A stretch of 64,000 bases of DNA, from positions 1,022,001-1,086,000 of the forward strand of contig NZ_CP069127.1 in NCBI RefSeq assembly GCF_016811915.1, given 5' to 3'. The notes under the pieces are model-generated. The model ran no database searches, was not told the DNA's origin, and saw nothing but the letters and a program-made list of their open reading frames with translations. A program made the position numbers and the translations under genes. Positions 34,132 to 42,793 of the stretch are shown here, one piece after another (position 1 is the first letter of the stretch; each line of letters starts with the position of its first letter). The DNA comes from Brevibacillus choshinensis (GTDB lineage: Bacteria; Bacillota; Bacilli; Brevibacillales; Brevibacillaceae).

Positions 34132-35421
34132 TTACTTGGTGATGAGCTGCGGCTCGGTCTGTCCGAGACGGATGGTTTGCTCGGTCGGAATCCACATGCC
34201 TGTATTTTCGTCGCGTCCTTGGAGGACGACAGACGGGTTGGTTTTGCCCAGCTGTTCGGCTGCTTTGGCCGCCTGCTGCCCGATTTTGCCGCCTTTGACG
34301 CGATTGACCACCAGAGCGAGCTTGACGCTTGCCAGTTCTGTCATCATTTCAAAGTCGCCGTTGCTGTCGCCCGCTATGAAGATGGGGCCATGACCGTATT
34401 TTTTCTCCAGCACGGACTGGATCACTTCTGTTTTTCCGTGCCCTACGGTGATCGGGTAATTGGCTTGGTATTTGTTTGTGATCACGCCGTTTAGGGTGGC
34501 CAGACGCATCCCGATCACATTTTCCGAAGGCAGGTTGTAGCCGTATTTCGGCAGAGTCGCAAACACCCGCACGACATCCTCCAGAGAAGCGCTCACGACA
34601 TAGACGTCAAACCCATTGGAACGGAAGGTATTCATCAGGTTTGCCACTTCAGAGGTGAGCCGCAGTCCGGTTGTATGGGAGACGGTTACGACCCCTGCTT
34701 TTCCGGCCAGAACTTTCGGACTTGTCCATGTCTCTTTTTGGATCGCCATGCCGAGGGCGGCGTCGTTGGAGGCTTCAGCCAGCTTGTGGATCTCATCGAC
34801 AGTCATGTTGGTAAAGAGATAGAGCACCCATGGATAGCCGATGCTGGTGCTGTGTGTCTCGTTGATCGCTTCGTACAGGAAAAACAGCTTGGTGCGGAAA
34901 TCCTCAAACTGCTCAGTCGCCGTCACTTCTTCCAGTGATTTGCTTCCCGAAAGTCCCTGGTAGCTGTCATACAGGTATTGGTAGTCAGCGACCAGGTCAG
35001 AAGCGATGGCGTCCAATGTCACTTGCCCGCCGTCTGCGTTTTGGTAACCATCAGCAAAGGGACCCTCCGGAACATTGGTGCGAATGACCTTGCCGAATTC
35101 TTCAGGCGTGAGCTTGTAGGCAAGGTGGTTAATCTGGTAGGCGAAGAGTGCTTCTTCGGTGTCGTTCATAATGCTGGTATTATCCCAGTCAAAAACGACG
35201 TACGGCTTTTTATTCGGATTGTAAGAAGAGCTTTTTACTCCCTGCTTTTCTATCAGCTCGTTTATGGCCTGATAGGTGGCCGGTGCCCATTTCCCCTTGT
35301 CCAGCACCTGAACCGCGGGGGATGCGTCCTTGGCCATAGCTGGCAGTTGCACCGCGAGCAGGGCTGCCATGATGATAAGGGTCACCCACCATTGGCTTCG
35401 TTTTGTCAGAACCTGCGACAT
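34132..35421 (-). CDS. exported HAD-superfamily phosphatase
   Basis: About 429 residues from the ATG at 35421, with GAGAGG nine bases upstream; earlier ATGs sit too close to or before that site. There is a signal peptide (WWVTLIIMAALLAVQLPAMAK). HAD motif I is VFDWDNTSIMND (Asp nucleophile and acid/base Asp), and motif IV is IFIAGDSNGDFEMM. A large helical cap lies between them. The layout resembles phosphorylcholine phosphatase and other phosphoserine-phosphatase-like extracellular enzymes. It may release phosphate from an organic phosphomonoester outside the cell. Its 150-base leader carries a strong hairpin with a U-run, so expression is probably controlled by attenuation. Confidence 0.8.
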   Translation of the reverse strand: MSQVLTKRSQWWVTLIIMAALLAVQLPAMAKDASPAVQVLDKGKWAPATYQAINELIEKQGVKSSSYNPNKKPYVVFDWDNTSIMNDTEEALFAYQINHLAYKLTPEEFGKVIRTNVPEGPFADGYQNADGGQVTLDAIASDLVADYQYLYDSYQGLSGSKSLEEVTATEQFEDFRTKLFFLYEAINETHSTSIGYPWVLYLFTNMTVDEIHKLAEASNDAALGMAIQKETWTSPKVLAGKAGVVTVSHTTGLRLTSEVANLMNTFRSNGFDVYVVSASLEDVVRVFATLPKYGYNLPSENVIGMRLATLNGVITNKYQANYPITVGHGKTEVIQSVLEKKYGHGPIFIAGDSNGDFEMMTELASVKLALVVNRVKGGKIGQQAAKAAEQLGKTNPSVVLQGRDENTGMWIPTEQTIRLGQTEPQLITK

Positions 35422-35489
35422 GTAAATCATCCTCTCTTCTCTCTCTTTTTGAATCCGCTTCCAGCTTGTAATGCCAGTCACCCCCCGGC

Positions 35490-35542
35490 AAAAAAAATAA
35501 GGCCCCTACCCGCGGGCTGGAAGAATCCGCAGGCAAAGACCT
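35490..35542 (-). terminator. terminator-like hairpin in the phosphatase leader
   Basis: On the minus strand AGGTCTT-TG-CCTGCGG pairs with CCGCGGG-TA-GGGGCCT and is followed by TATTTTTTTT. It lies between the promoter at 35573-35601 and the coding start, so it acts as an attenuator or ends a small RNA of about 75 nt. Its loop sequence CTTCCAGC is complementary to GCTGGAAG 50 bases further downstream. Confidence 0.75.
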
Positions 35543-35572
35543 CATTGTCGGGTGTATTTACTTGGCTCTTTA

Positions 35573-35601
35573 AGAATACGGAATTATTAGATAAATGGCA
35601 A
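35573..35601 (-). promoter_or_regulatory. promoter of the HAD phosphatase leader
   Basis: -35 TTGCCA (35601-35596) and -10 TATTCT (35578-35573) on the minus strand are 17 bases apart. The predicted start is about 25 bases before the leader hairpin. Confidence 0.65.
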
Positions 35602-35734
35602 TAAAAAAAGGGAAATCATTCCTTTAGACTAGAGTCCCTTGTACGACGATGTATGGTATGTGCTGCCAAGTTTGGCGGCAATTTGCTATAATCATTCTAA
35701 ATAACCATTATTTACAGAAAATTGGTGGAGTGCT

Positions 35735-37807
35735 ATGAATCCGACACAGACGGTACGATCAGAGGAGCGCGGGAAGCTGTTTATCGGCAGAAAAAAAGAA
35801 AGGGATCTGCTTGAGGAATGGCTGGATGATCCAGAAGCCCCTCTGCGCATTTTTTCTGTCACTGGAATGGGCGGGATCGGAAAAAGCAGCCTGATCGCCG
35901 AAATGCTGCACCAGGCAAGAGAAAAAAAGGTGCTCGGTCTTTGGCTGGACGGGCGCTCCTGCGTCCAGACACCAGTCGGATTTTTGGAATACATCCAAGC
36001 GGCAGTCTCTTTGGAAGGGGTGGGCAGGGGGCTGACGAATCCGCTAGAACCGCTCGCTAATGCGGGCCCTGAACGACGGGCAGTTCTTTGCATCGATAAT
36101 GTTGAGAGCTTGTCCTTGCTGGAAGGCTGGCTCCTGGAGGCATTTCTGCCCAAGCTGTCCGATTCGGGTGTCCTCGTGATTCTGGCTTCACGCTCCGCTT
36201 TATCTCCAGCTTGGAAGACACATCCGGTATGGGGCAGGCATCTGAAGCAGCTCCCGCTCGTTCATTTTTCACATGAAGAAGCAATGGCGTACATCCGGTC
36301 GGCTGGTCCGTTCCCAAAAGAAATGGCAAAGGAGATGGCGATGTCTACGGATGGGCATCCACTCGCATTGGCCTTGATGGTAGAAGCAGCGCTCCGGCAA
36401 AATCGCCTTTCTGCAGAGGACAAGCAGATTGTTTCCCAGACGATCAGCGCCCATATCTTGAGAGAGCTCACGCTAGCGGAGCTGCAGCCGATGGTAGACG
36501 TCCTGGTCATCCTCCAGTTTGCCAATCAGGAGATGCTGTCTCTCGTTCTCAATCAGACGATCACGCTGCACCAATATCAGCTGCTGAAAGGCCTGTCTTT
36601 CATCCGCTCTACTCCAGATGGCCTCTCCTTGCACGATCTGGCCCGAATGCATCTGCTTCGCGACTTCCGGCAGCGGGAGCCGCAGCGGCTGCAAGCCCTG
36701 CGAGCCAAGGCGGGGGCGATTCTGCACCATCAACTGAAAGTGGCCAAGCCGGAGAAGAAACGAATGATTACGTCGCAGATGCTGCAGCTCGGCAAAGACT
36801 CCCTTCCCCTGCATCGGCTCTATGCCGATCTGTCCGTTGATTCGCATATTTCTCCGCTCGAGCCTATCCAACCGAGCGACATGCCTGTGCTGAGTGACTT
36901 GCTCGAGCAGTGGTGCGAATACAGCGTCGACCCGCGGCAGATTCCCATCTACCAGGAATTCCTGAGTGAGCTCGCCATCCGATTTCCGGAAAGCATCAGT
37001 GTGCTGCGCGGAGCTGATGGGCTGCCCGTGGGGATGTTTCTGCTCGTGCTCCTGCACAGGGAGACGAGTCTCTTCCTGAAGCGCTTCTTTCCAGCAGAAC
37101 TGGCCGAATGCTGCGAACCTGAGGAGCTGATGTGCGAATACGATCAGGCGGATACGTATTATCCCGTCCTTGTCGCGGCCACCACCCAGCTCCCGGGCTT
37201 CACTCGAGAAGAATTGGTGGGGCTGCTCATGCTGGACCGCTTGTCGCTTTTGGGGGAAGGAATGCGCGCGGTGCTGGTGGCGACCAACGCGGATTTGAAA
37301 GTGTTTTTGCAGCAGCTCGGATTCTTGCTTCGACCGACCCGATCCAGAGATTGCGACACCTCCTACGCAAAGGCAGATGTCCTCGAGCTGGATTTGCGAA
37401 ACGGGCAAGCAGGGGATTGGATCATGTCCTTTTTCCCGGAGATGCCTCGCTCGTCCATGACGCTTCCCACGCCCAAAGACCTCACGAAAAAGGCGGTTCG
37501 GAAGCTGCTCGCCTCCTTGCAGGCGCCGGCTGAGCTCCAAGCCTATGTTCCCTGCTTTCCGGAAATCGAGAACGGAGCACAGCTGCATCAGCACATCGTA
37601 TCGCTTTTATTCGATGAGACGACACCTTTGTCTCACGCAGACCGCAGTCTCCTGCATGCCGCATACCTCCACCATCCGCAAAATGCCATTGCCGCAGCAA
37701 AGTCCGTCAATATGAGTCGAGCCACGTTTTACCGTCATGTGGGCAGTGCCGTATCCAACTTTGCGGAAGTCCTGCGAACGTGGGGAGCGTCAGAAAATAA
37801 GGAGTAG
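35735..37807 (+). CDS. STAND-type ATPase with C-terminal helix-turn-helix
   Basis: 690 residues from an ATG with GGTGGAG upstream. The N-terminus carries an NTPase domain: Walker A GMGGIGKS (44-51), Walker B AVLCID (116-121), and sensor-like VILASRSAL, then a winged-helix-like region (ALALMVEAALRQ through HDLARMHLL) as in NB-ARC/SWACOS proteins. A long helical middle section without clear repeats follows. The last ~60 residues (QNAIAAAKSVNMSRATFYRHV) look like a helix-turn-helix of the kind found in activator C-termini. STAND proteins are signal-activated switches; this one is probably a transcription regulator. No partner gene is adjacent, and the divergent phosphatase is a possible target. 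Confidence 0.75.
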   Translation: MNPTQTVRSEERGKLFIGRKKERDLLEEWLDDPEAPLRIFSVTGMGGIGKSSLIAEMLHQAREKKVLGLWLDGRSCVQTPVGFLEYIQAAVSLEGVGRGLTNPLEPLANAGPERRAVLCIDNVESLSLLEGWLLEAFLPKLSDSGVLVILASRSALSPAWKTHPVWGRHLKQLPLVHFSHEEAMAYIRSAGPFPKEMAKEMAMSTDGHPLALALMVEAALRQNRLSAEDKQIVSQTISAHILRELTLAELQPMVDVLVILQFANQEMLSLVLNQTITLHQYQLLKGLSFIRSTPDGLSLHDLARMHLLRDFRQREPQRLQALRAKAGAILHHQLKVAKPEKKRMITSQMLQLGKDSLPLHRLYADLSVDSHISPLEPIQPSDMPVLSDLLEQWCEYSVDPRQIPIYQEFLSELAIRFPESISVLRGADGLPVGMFLLVLLHRETSLFLKRFFPAELAECCEPEELMCEYDQADTYYPVLVAATTQLPGFTREELVGLLMLDRLSLLGEGMRAVLVATNADLKVFLQQLGFLLRPTRSRDCDTSYAKADVLELDLRNGQAGDWIMSFFPEMPRSSMTLPTPKDLTKKAVRKLLASLQAPAELQAYVPCFPEIENGAQLHQHIVSLLFDETTPLSHADRSLLHAAYLHHPQNAIAAAKSVNMSRATFYRHVGSAVSNFAEVLRTWGASENKE

Positions 37808-37861
37808 GATGATCCAGCCTGAGTAGCAAGAAAGGATGGCCTGCAATGGGCGTTTTCATTT

Positions 37862-38782
37862 CTACTTCGGAAGCTGCTCGTGATTGTTTCGCAGGTCGAA
37901 TTTCAGACGTTGGGTAAACCCTTTGGAGACCCGGGAGAAATGGCGCTCCTCAGGCTGCACCCACCCTAGGTAGACGGGCTGTTGCTTGGGGATATCAATC
38001 TCCAGAGTGACTATGTCCTTGTCCAGCATGTTCGGCTCGTGGATGAAGGAATAGTCCAAGCCGATTGTGACGGCCAATTCTTCTCTGACCGCACTGCGGA
38101 TCGCGTCCGTGTTGTTCGTCGTGAACAGGACATCAACCGGGCCGTAGGTAGCTGCAAAATCGCCCACGAACCATTTTACGTATTCGTCGTTGTACAGGAC
38201 AAACGACTGCTGTCGAAGGACTTCAGGGGTTACCGTCTTTAGCAGGGCGAGCGGGGAGTTCCTGCTGACTCCCACCACCATTTTCCCTTCGATCAGCTTC
38301 TCGAATATGAGCCCCGGGTTCTTTTTCACGAGACTCTCGTAAACGATGATCAATCCGATATCGATTTTATCATTCCGAATATCCTCCAGAATTTCCTGAG
38401 AACCCTTCTCGGCGATTTCCGGCCGAACCTGGGGATAATCCTTTTTGAAACGAGCGACTGCGTTCACCAGCAAATTCATCGGACCGGGAATGGTCGCAAG
38501 CCGCAGTTCGCCGGTCATCGTATTGGTATAGCCCTGTGCCTCCTCCTGGATTTCCTGCAGCTTTCGCTGAATTTCAAATGCCTTCTGAATGATGCCGAGT
38601 CCTTCTGCGGTAGGAACGGCTCCCATTCGTGAACGGGTAAACAGGGTAATGCCGAGCTCAGCCTCCAGCGCAGAGAGGGACTGGCTGATGGCGGAGAGCG
38701 TGACGTGCCTGTTTTGAGAGGCTTTGGTCAGGGACCCGGTTTTGGCGATTTCGATGATCGATTCGAGCTGCTCGAGGTTCAT
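37862..38782 (-). CDS. LysR-family transcriptional regulator
   Basis: 306 residues. N-terminal winged helix: NLEQLESIIEIAKTGSLTKASQ, then LSAISQSLSALEAELG, followed by the effector-binding domain from about residue 90. It starts at the ATG at 38782. It is divergent from two SDR oxidoreductase genes, with a 137-bp gap containing TTAAG-N5-CTTAA (38801-38815), a LysR-type box. It therefore probably regulates the SDR pair and itself. The inducer may be a ketone, alcohol or sugar related to those enzymes; this is a guess from position. Confidence 0.93.
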   Translation of the reverse strand: MNLEQLESIIEIAKTGSLTKASQNRHVTLSAISQSLSALEAELGITLFTRSRMGAVPTAEGLGIIQKAFEIQRKLQEIQEEAQGYTNTMTGELRLATIPGPMNLLVNAVARFKKDYPQVRPEIAEKGSQEILEDIRNDKIDIGLIIVYESLVKKNPGLIFEKLIEGKMVVGVSRNSPLALLKTVTPEVLRQQSFVLYNDEYVKWFVGDFAATYGPVDVLFTTNNTDAIRSAVREELAVTIGLDYSFIHEPNMLDKDIVTLEIDIPKQQPVYLGWVQPEERHFSRVSKGFTQRLKFDLRNNHEQLPK

Positions 38783-38800
38783 GGTCTCGCGGTCACATCC

Positions 38801-38815
38801 TTAAGTTTTGCTTAA
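38801..38815. promoter_or_regulatory. candidate LysR box
   Basis: Perfect 5-bp arms TTAAG and CTTAA around TTTTG, with the T-N11-A signature, just upstream of the LysR gene and in the shared control region of the SDR operon. Confidence 0.55.
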
Positions 38816-38919
38816 CTATCGGTAAATATCTTTACATATTATTTAACAAAAAGGAAGTTTATAATGAGGGTGTGGAACCCAAAAGCTGCAGCGAACCCAA
38901 TTTGAATGGAGGCGTTTTC

Positions 38920-39675
38920 ATGGCTAGATTGGAAGGGAAAGTAGCGATTATCACGGGTGGAGGCACGGGAATCGGCAAGAACACCGCCCTTCGATTTGCA
39001 AAGGAAGGCGCAAAAGTCGTGGTAACCGATATTAATCTGGACAGTGCTAATGAGACAGCAGCCGAAATCAAGGATGCAGGGGGATCTGCTCTCGCTATCG
39101 CACACGATGTGAGCAAAGAGGAAGAGTGGCAGCGAGTGGTAGCGCAAACGGTAGAACACTACGAGAAAGTGGACATCCTGTTTAACAACGCAGGTATTTA
39201 TATCATCAAACCTCTGGCAGAGATCGCGCTCTCCGACTGGAATCGCCTGATGTCGATCAATGTGACCGGCGTATTTCTGGGAATGAAGCACGTCATGCCA
39301 GTCATGGCCAAACAACAAGCGGGCTCGGTCATCAATGCGTCTTCCATCGCAGGTCTGATCGGGGCTCCCGGACACGTCTTGTACGGAGCGAGCAAAGGGG
39401 CCGTTCGCATCATGACGAAGGATGCGGCCATCGAATATGCCGCAACCGGCGTGCGTGTGAACTCGATTCACCCGGGATACATCGACACAGGGATGGTTAC
39501 CTACGCTTCCGAAGCGACCAAGCATTCCAAGGAAGAGCTGGCGCAGGGCGTACCTACCGGACGTCTCGGTACCGTAGAGGACGTGACCAACATGGTTCTG
39601 TTCCTCGCTTCGGACGAGGCTGCGCATGTGACGGGCGCAGAATTCGTGATTGACGGCGGCGGTACGGCTCGTTAA
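38920..39675 (+). CDS. short-chain dehydrogenase/reductase (SDR), copy 1
   Basis: 251 residues from the ATG with GGAGG seven bases upstream. Classical SDR: cofactor loop ITGGGTGIGKNTA, acidic D in VVTDINLDS (favouring NAD over NADP), NNAGIY, the catalytic Ser in INASSIAGLIG, and YGASKGA with Tyr and Lys. The C-terminus VTGAEFVIDGGGTAR is typical. It likely oxidises or reduces a secondary alcohol/ketone. It forms an operon with a second SDR gene 43 bases downstream and is divergent from the LysR regulator. The substrate is unknown. Confidence 0.93.
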   Translation: MARLEGKVAIITGGGTGIGKNTALRFAKEGAKVVVTDINLDSANETAAEIKDAGGSALAIAHDVSKEEEWQRVVAQTVEHYEKVDILFNNAGIYIIKPLAEIALSDWNRLMSINVTGVFLGMKHVMPVMAKQQAGSVINASSIAGLIGAPGHVLYGASKGAVRIMTKDAAIEYAATGVRVNSIHPGYIDTGMVTYASEATKHSKEELAQGVPTGRLGTVEDVTNMVLFLASDEAAHVTGAEFVIDGGGTAR

Positions 39676-39718
39676 GCGATCACAAGTGAGGGACACCAAA
39701 CTCAAGGAGGGAATCGCG

Positions 39719-40462
39719 ATGAGATTCACCAATAAAGTAGCGATCGTGACAGGGGGAGCGAGCGGAATCGGAGAAACCACAGTCCGCCTGTTTGCAAAAG
39801 AAGGAGCGAAAGTCGTTATTGCCGACTTTTCCCCACGCGGTCAGGAGCTTGCGGACAAGCTGAATGAGGAAGGATTTGATGCCTTTTTCGTGAAAACGGA
39901 CGTGACCAGCGAGGAAGAAGTCCAGCATATGGTCAGAGCTACGGTAGACAAGTACGGCCGCATCGACATTCTTTTTGCCAATGCGGGAATCGCCAAGGAC
40001 GCTCCTGCCCATCAGCTGAGCATGGATGACTGGCGCCGCACGATCGACATCAATTTGACAGGGGTATTCCTCTGCGACAAATACGTCATCGACCAAATGC
40101 TTGCGCAAGGAGGCGGCGGGGCGATCGTGAACTGCGGCTCCATCCACAGCCATGCGGGGAAAGCGGGCGTGACCGCCTATTCCTCTGCAAAAGGCGGTGT
40201 GAAGCTCTTGAGTCAAACCTTGGGCATCACCTATGCAAAAGAAGGCATCCGCGTCAATGCGGTGTGTCCTGGCTACATCGATACTCCGCTGATTGCCGGA
40301 CGCAATGAAGCCATGAATGAGCATCTCATCAGCCTGCATCCAATGGGACGGCTGGGCAAACCGGAGGAAGTCGCCAAAGCAGTGCTTTTCCTCGCAAGCG
40401 ACGATGCCTCCTTCATTACCGGAACGAGCCTCTTGGTAGATGGCGGCTATACCGCTCAATAA
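39719..40462 (+). CDS. short-chain dehydrogenase/reductase (SDR), copy 2
   Basis: 247 residues from the ATG with AAGGAGG eight bases upstream; the longer frame overlaps the end of the first SDR gene. VTGGASGIGETT (cofactor), VVIADFSPR, ANAGIAK, catalytic Ser in NCGSIHSHAGK, YSSAKGG, and the ending ITGTSLLVDGGYTAQ. The sequence is well diverged from copy 1 (roughly a third identical by eye), so the two probably act on different steps or stereoisomers in one pathway. Together with the LysR gene they form a small catabolic unit. A terminator follows. Confidence 0.93.
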   Translation: MRFTNKVAIVTGGASGIGETTVRLFAKEGAKVVIADFSPRGQELADKLNEEGFDAFFVKTDVTSEEEVQHMVRATVDKYGRIDILFANAGIAKDAPAHQLSMDDWRRTIDINLTGVFLCDKYVIDQMLAQGGGGAIVNCGSIHSHAGKAGVTAYSSAKGGVKLLSQTLGITYAKEGIRVNAVCPGYIDTPLIAGRNEAMNEHLISLHPMGRLGKPEEVAKAVLFLASDDASFITGTSLLVDGGYTAQ

Positions 40463-40477
40463 TCGCGAATCACATAC

Positions 40478-40509
40478 AAAGCCGGGCAGACGGATTGCCC
40501 GGCTTTTTC
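40478..40509 (+). terminator. intrinsic terminator of the SDR operon
   Basis: AAAGCCGGGCA pairs with TGCCCGGCTTT, followed by T's. A second, weaker terminator-like hairpin (AAGCCC with GGGCTT plus nine T) follows at 40547-40577. Confidence 0.93.
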
Positions 40510-40578
40510 TTTTTCTGACGAGCAAGTGTTGGAAGTAGGAGGAGGCAAGCCCAAATGGCAAAAGGGCTTTTTTTTTCG

Positions 40579-40703
40579 TTGACAGACTGGAAAAAAAGAA
40601 GTATTTTACAATTGACTGATTTAGTCAATCAAAAACCTGCAACCACCTTTGCCGCTTTTGGATCACGTCTTTTTATGTCTATTGTTGATTGATTAAGTCA
40701 ATC
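40579..40703 (+). promoter_or_regulatory. promoter with two TetR-type operators
   Basis: -35 TTGACA (40579-40584) and -10 TATTTT (40602-40607), 17 bases apart. Operator 1 (40611-40629) has perfect arms ATTGACT and AGTCAAT around GATTT and covers the start point. Operator 2 (40687-40703), GATTGATTAAGTCAATC, shares the half-site GTCAATC. The TetR gene of the same operon is the likely ligand, giving autoregulation. Confidence 0.78.
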
Positions 40704-40736
40704 TAAACAAAGAACACAAATAAAGGAGCGATAACA

Positions 40737-42188
40737 ATGACCAGAACGAAAAAAGCGGGCAAAGCGATTATTATAGGGGGGAGCATCGCCGGCTTGCTGT
40801 CGGCGAGAGTGCTGTCCGATTACTATGCAGAAGTGCTGATCATGGATAAAGACGAGCTCCCGACAGTGCTGCAGGACCGCTCAGGTACCCCGCAGGCTTT
40901 TCACCCCCATCGCTTTACCACACGTGGTAAGATGATAACAGAAGGCTTCTTTCCGGGTTTTGAGGATGAACTGGTGGCAAACGGTGCCCCATCTTCCTGG
41001 AACAAAACGGTTTTTAACAGCAATCAATATGGAAGTATCACGGGTCAATACCAGCGAAACGATATCAAGTTCAGCCGGGCAAATCTGGAGTCGGTCATCC
41101 GTCAGCGCGTGCTGAGCATTCCTCATGTCCATGTACTCGCCAAGCACGATGTGATTCGCCTGCTCGCTTCTCCTGATCACACGGCCGTTACGGGTGTTCT
41201 CGTACGGGATCGCAGTGCAGCGGGGACTGTGACAGAAGTCAAGGCCGATCTGGTTGTAGATGCGAGCGGCAGATTTTCCAAGCTGCCGGTGTGGCTGGAG
41301 GAGCTGGGCTATGAAGTGCCTAGGCCGGATGTGTTGAAAGTGAACATCGGATACAGTACGCAGCGCTATCAGGTTCCGCCCCATATGACCGATCTGATTG
41401 AAAAGTGGGATGTCATCAACATCGCAGGGCAGCCTGCGACAGGGACTTTCACCGGCGTGTTTTCCTTTATCGAAAATCAGGTGGCAGAGGTGGTGCTCTA
41501 CCGACCGGGCGGACATTTCCCACCGACAGATGAGAAAGCCTACAGACAGGCGATCGCCGAGCTGCCCAGCTCCCTGATCAAAGAGACGATGGAAGGGCTC
41601 GAACCGATCACGGTCGTGCGTGGATACCGTGTGCCTGAGCTGTACCGGCACCGCTATGAGCAAATGAAGGACTGGCCTTCCGGATTGCTGGTGCTCGGCG
41701 ATGCCTTTTGCATCTTTGATCCGATCTTCGGTCAAGGAATGACGGTAGCTGCCATCGAGGCAGAAAGGCTGGACGCATGCTTGCGCCAGCATCGGGAAAA
41801 CCCCATTCCCGACTTTGAAAAGCATGTTCTGGGCCACATCCAGGCTGCCATCGAACCGGCATGGTGGCTGAACTGCGCAGCAGATATACAATGGAAAGGC
41901 GTCGAGTACGCAGGCCGTGATCCCTTGGAGGGAATTACGTTTGTAAGCAATGTCATGAATCTTCTGCTCAAAGAGGCAACGACGAAACAAAACTTCCCTT
42001 GGTACGGTTTGTATTGGGGAGTCAATACGCTGTCGCAGCCTCCGCGTGCCATCTTCAACGCGCACACCGTGGCAGAGATTCTGGGCGCAAGTGAAGAGGG
42101 AAAACCACTGCTGACTGAAATAATGAGCACACACGAGGGAAAGACATTGGAGGAAATCTTGGACGAAATCATCCCGTTTAAGGAGTGA
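40737..42188 (+). CDS. FAD-dependent oxidoreductase / monooxygenase-like
   Basis: 483 residues. The N-terminus AIIIGGSIAGLLSARVLSDY is the FAD dinucleotide fold, with an acidic residue at the end of strand two (MDKDELP). The second FAD motif is VLGDAFCIFDPIFGQGMTVAAIEA (G-D-A, then a G-x-G-M pattern). The middle resembles flavin hydroxylases and geranylgeranyl-reductase-like oxidoreductases, with substrate-domain strands and no second NAD motif. The substrate is probably hydrophobic or aromatic. It is followed at once by TetR and WYL regulator genes, and its promoter holds the paired palindromes, suggesting induction by a small toxic molecule that it modifies. Confidence 0.83.
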   Translation: MTRTKKAGKAIIIGGSIAGLLSARVLSDYYAEVLIMDKDELPTVLQDRSGTPQAFHPHRFTTRGKMITEGFFPGFEDELVANGAPSSWNKTVFNSNQYGSITGQYQRNDIKFSRANLESVIRQRVLSIPHVHVLAKHDVIRLLASPDHTAVTGVLVRDRSAAGTVTEVKADLVVDASGRFSKLPVWLEELGYEVPRPDVLKVNIGYSTQRYQVPPHMTDLIEKWDVINIAGQPATGTFTGVFSFIENQVAEVVLYRPGGHFPPTDEKAYRQAIAELPSSLIKETMEGLEPITVVRGYRVPELYRHRYEQMKDWPSGLLVLGDAFCIFDPIFGQGMTVAAIEAERLDACLRQHRENPIPDFEKHVLGHIQAAIEPAWWLNCAADIQWKGVEYAGRDPLEGITFVSNVMNLLLKEATTKQNFPWYGLYWGVNTLSQPPRAIFNAHTVAEILGASEEGKPLLTEIMSTHEGKTLEEILDEIIPFKE

Positions 42189-42196
42189 AATAATCT

Positions 42197-42793
42197 TTGG
42201 CGCCATTAAACGAAGAACAATTGCATCAAATCCGCGATGAAAGAAGAGAACAGATCCTGGGGGCGGCTATCAAGGTGTTTGCCCGCCGCGGGATCATCGG
42301 GACCAAAATGAGCATGATTGCGGCAGAAGCGGGCATCAGCCATGGCCTCTTGTACCATTACTTCTCATCCAAGGAAGAGCTGTTTACCACGCTCATCGAG
42401 GATGCCATGGAGGGAGCAGAAGCAGCCACGCGCGGAGTGTATGAGCTGCCGGGAACGCCGATCGAAAAAATACGGGCGCTGTCCATGGAAATGCTCGACG
42501 AAAGCGGCACCCCCTATTTCATGCTGATCCATCATGCCCGGACATCCGACGGTGTGCCAGACAAGGTGAAGGAGCTGATTGACCGCCATGATATGAATGC
42601 GTTTATCGAGCGCCTGCTGCCTTTATTCCGAGAGGCGCAGCAAGCGGGAGAGATCGTGGAAGGAAGCCCGGAGGAACTGATTTCCTCCTACCTGTCCGTC
42701 CTCTCCGGCCTCATGGTGCTGAATGCCCAGGGCATCGAGGGGTATCGTTTGCCTGACGTCGACATGCTGCTGCGCTTGATTGCACGTCCATGA
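42197..42793 (+). CDS. TetR/AcrR-family regulator
   Basis: 198 residues from a TTG with AAGGAGTG upstream, overlapping the end of the preceding gene's region. The N-terminal helix-turn-helix is complete: REQILGAAIKVFARRGIIGTKMSMIAAEAGISHGLLYHYFSSKEELF. The ligand-binding half is helical. It is probably the repressor of this operon and acts at the two palindromes 1.5 kb upstream of its gene. Its last codons overlap the ATG of the next gene (ATGA). The pairing of a TetR and a WYL regulator in one operon is notable, as two different signals may be integrated. Confidence 0.92.
   Translation: MAPLNEEQLHQIRDERREQILGAAIKVFARRGIIGTKMSMIAAEAGISHGLLYHYFSSKEELFTTLIEDAMEGAEAATRGVYELPGTPIEKIRALSMEMLDESGTPYFMLIHHARTSDGVPDKVKELIDRHDMNAFIERLLPLFREAQQAGEIVEGSPEELISSYLSVLSGLMVLNAQGIEGYRLPDVDMLLRLIARP

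Noticed and set aside
35608..35640. AAGGGA/TCCCTT inverted repeat followed by T-run on the minus strand
   Set aside because: It lies upstream of the phosphatase promoter, where no minus-strand transcript is expected; the stem is short and the loop long.
40881..42206. 441-codon minus-strand frame
   Set aside because: Antisense to the FAD oxidoreductase gene; it has no recognisable domains and no ribosome site.
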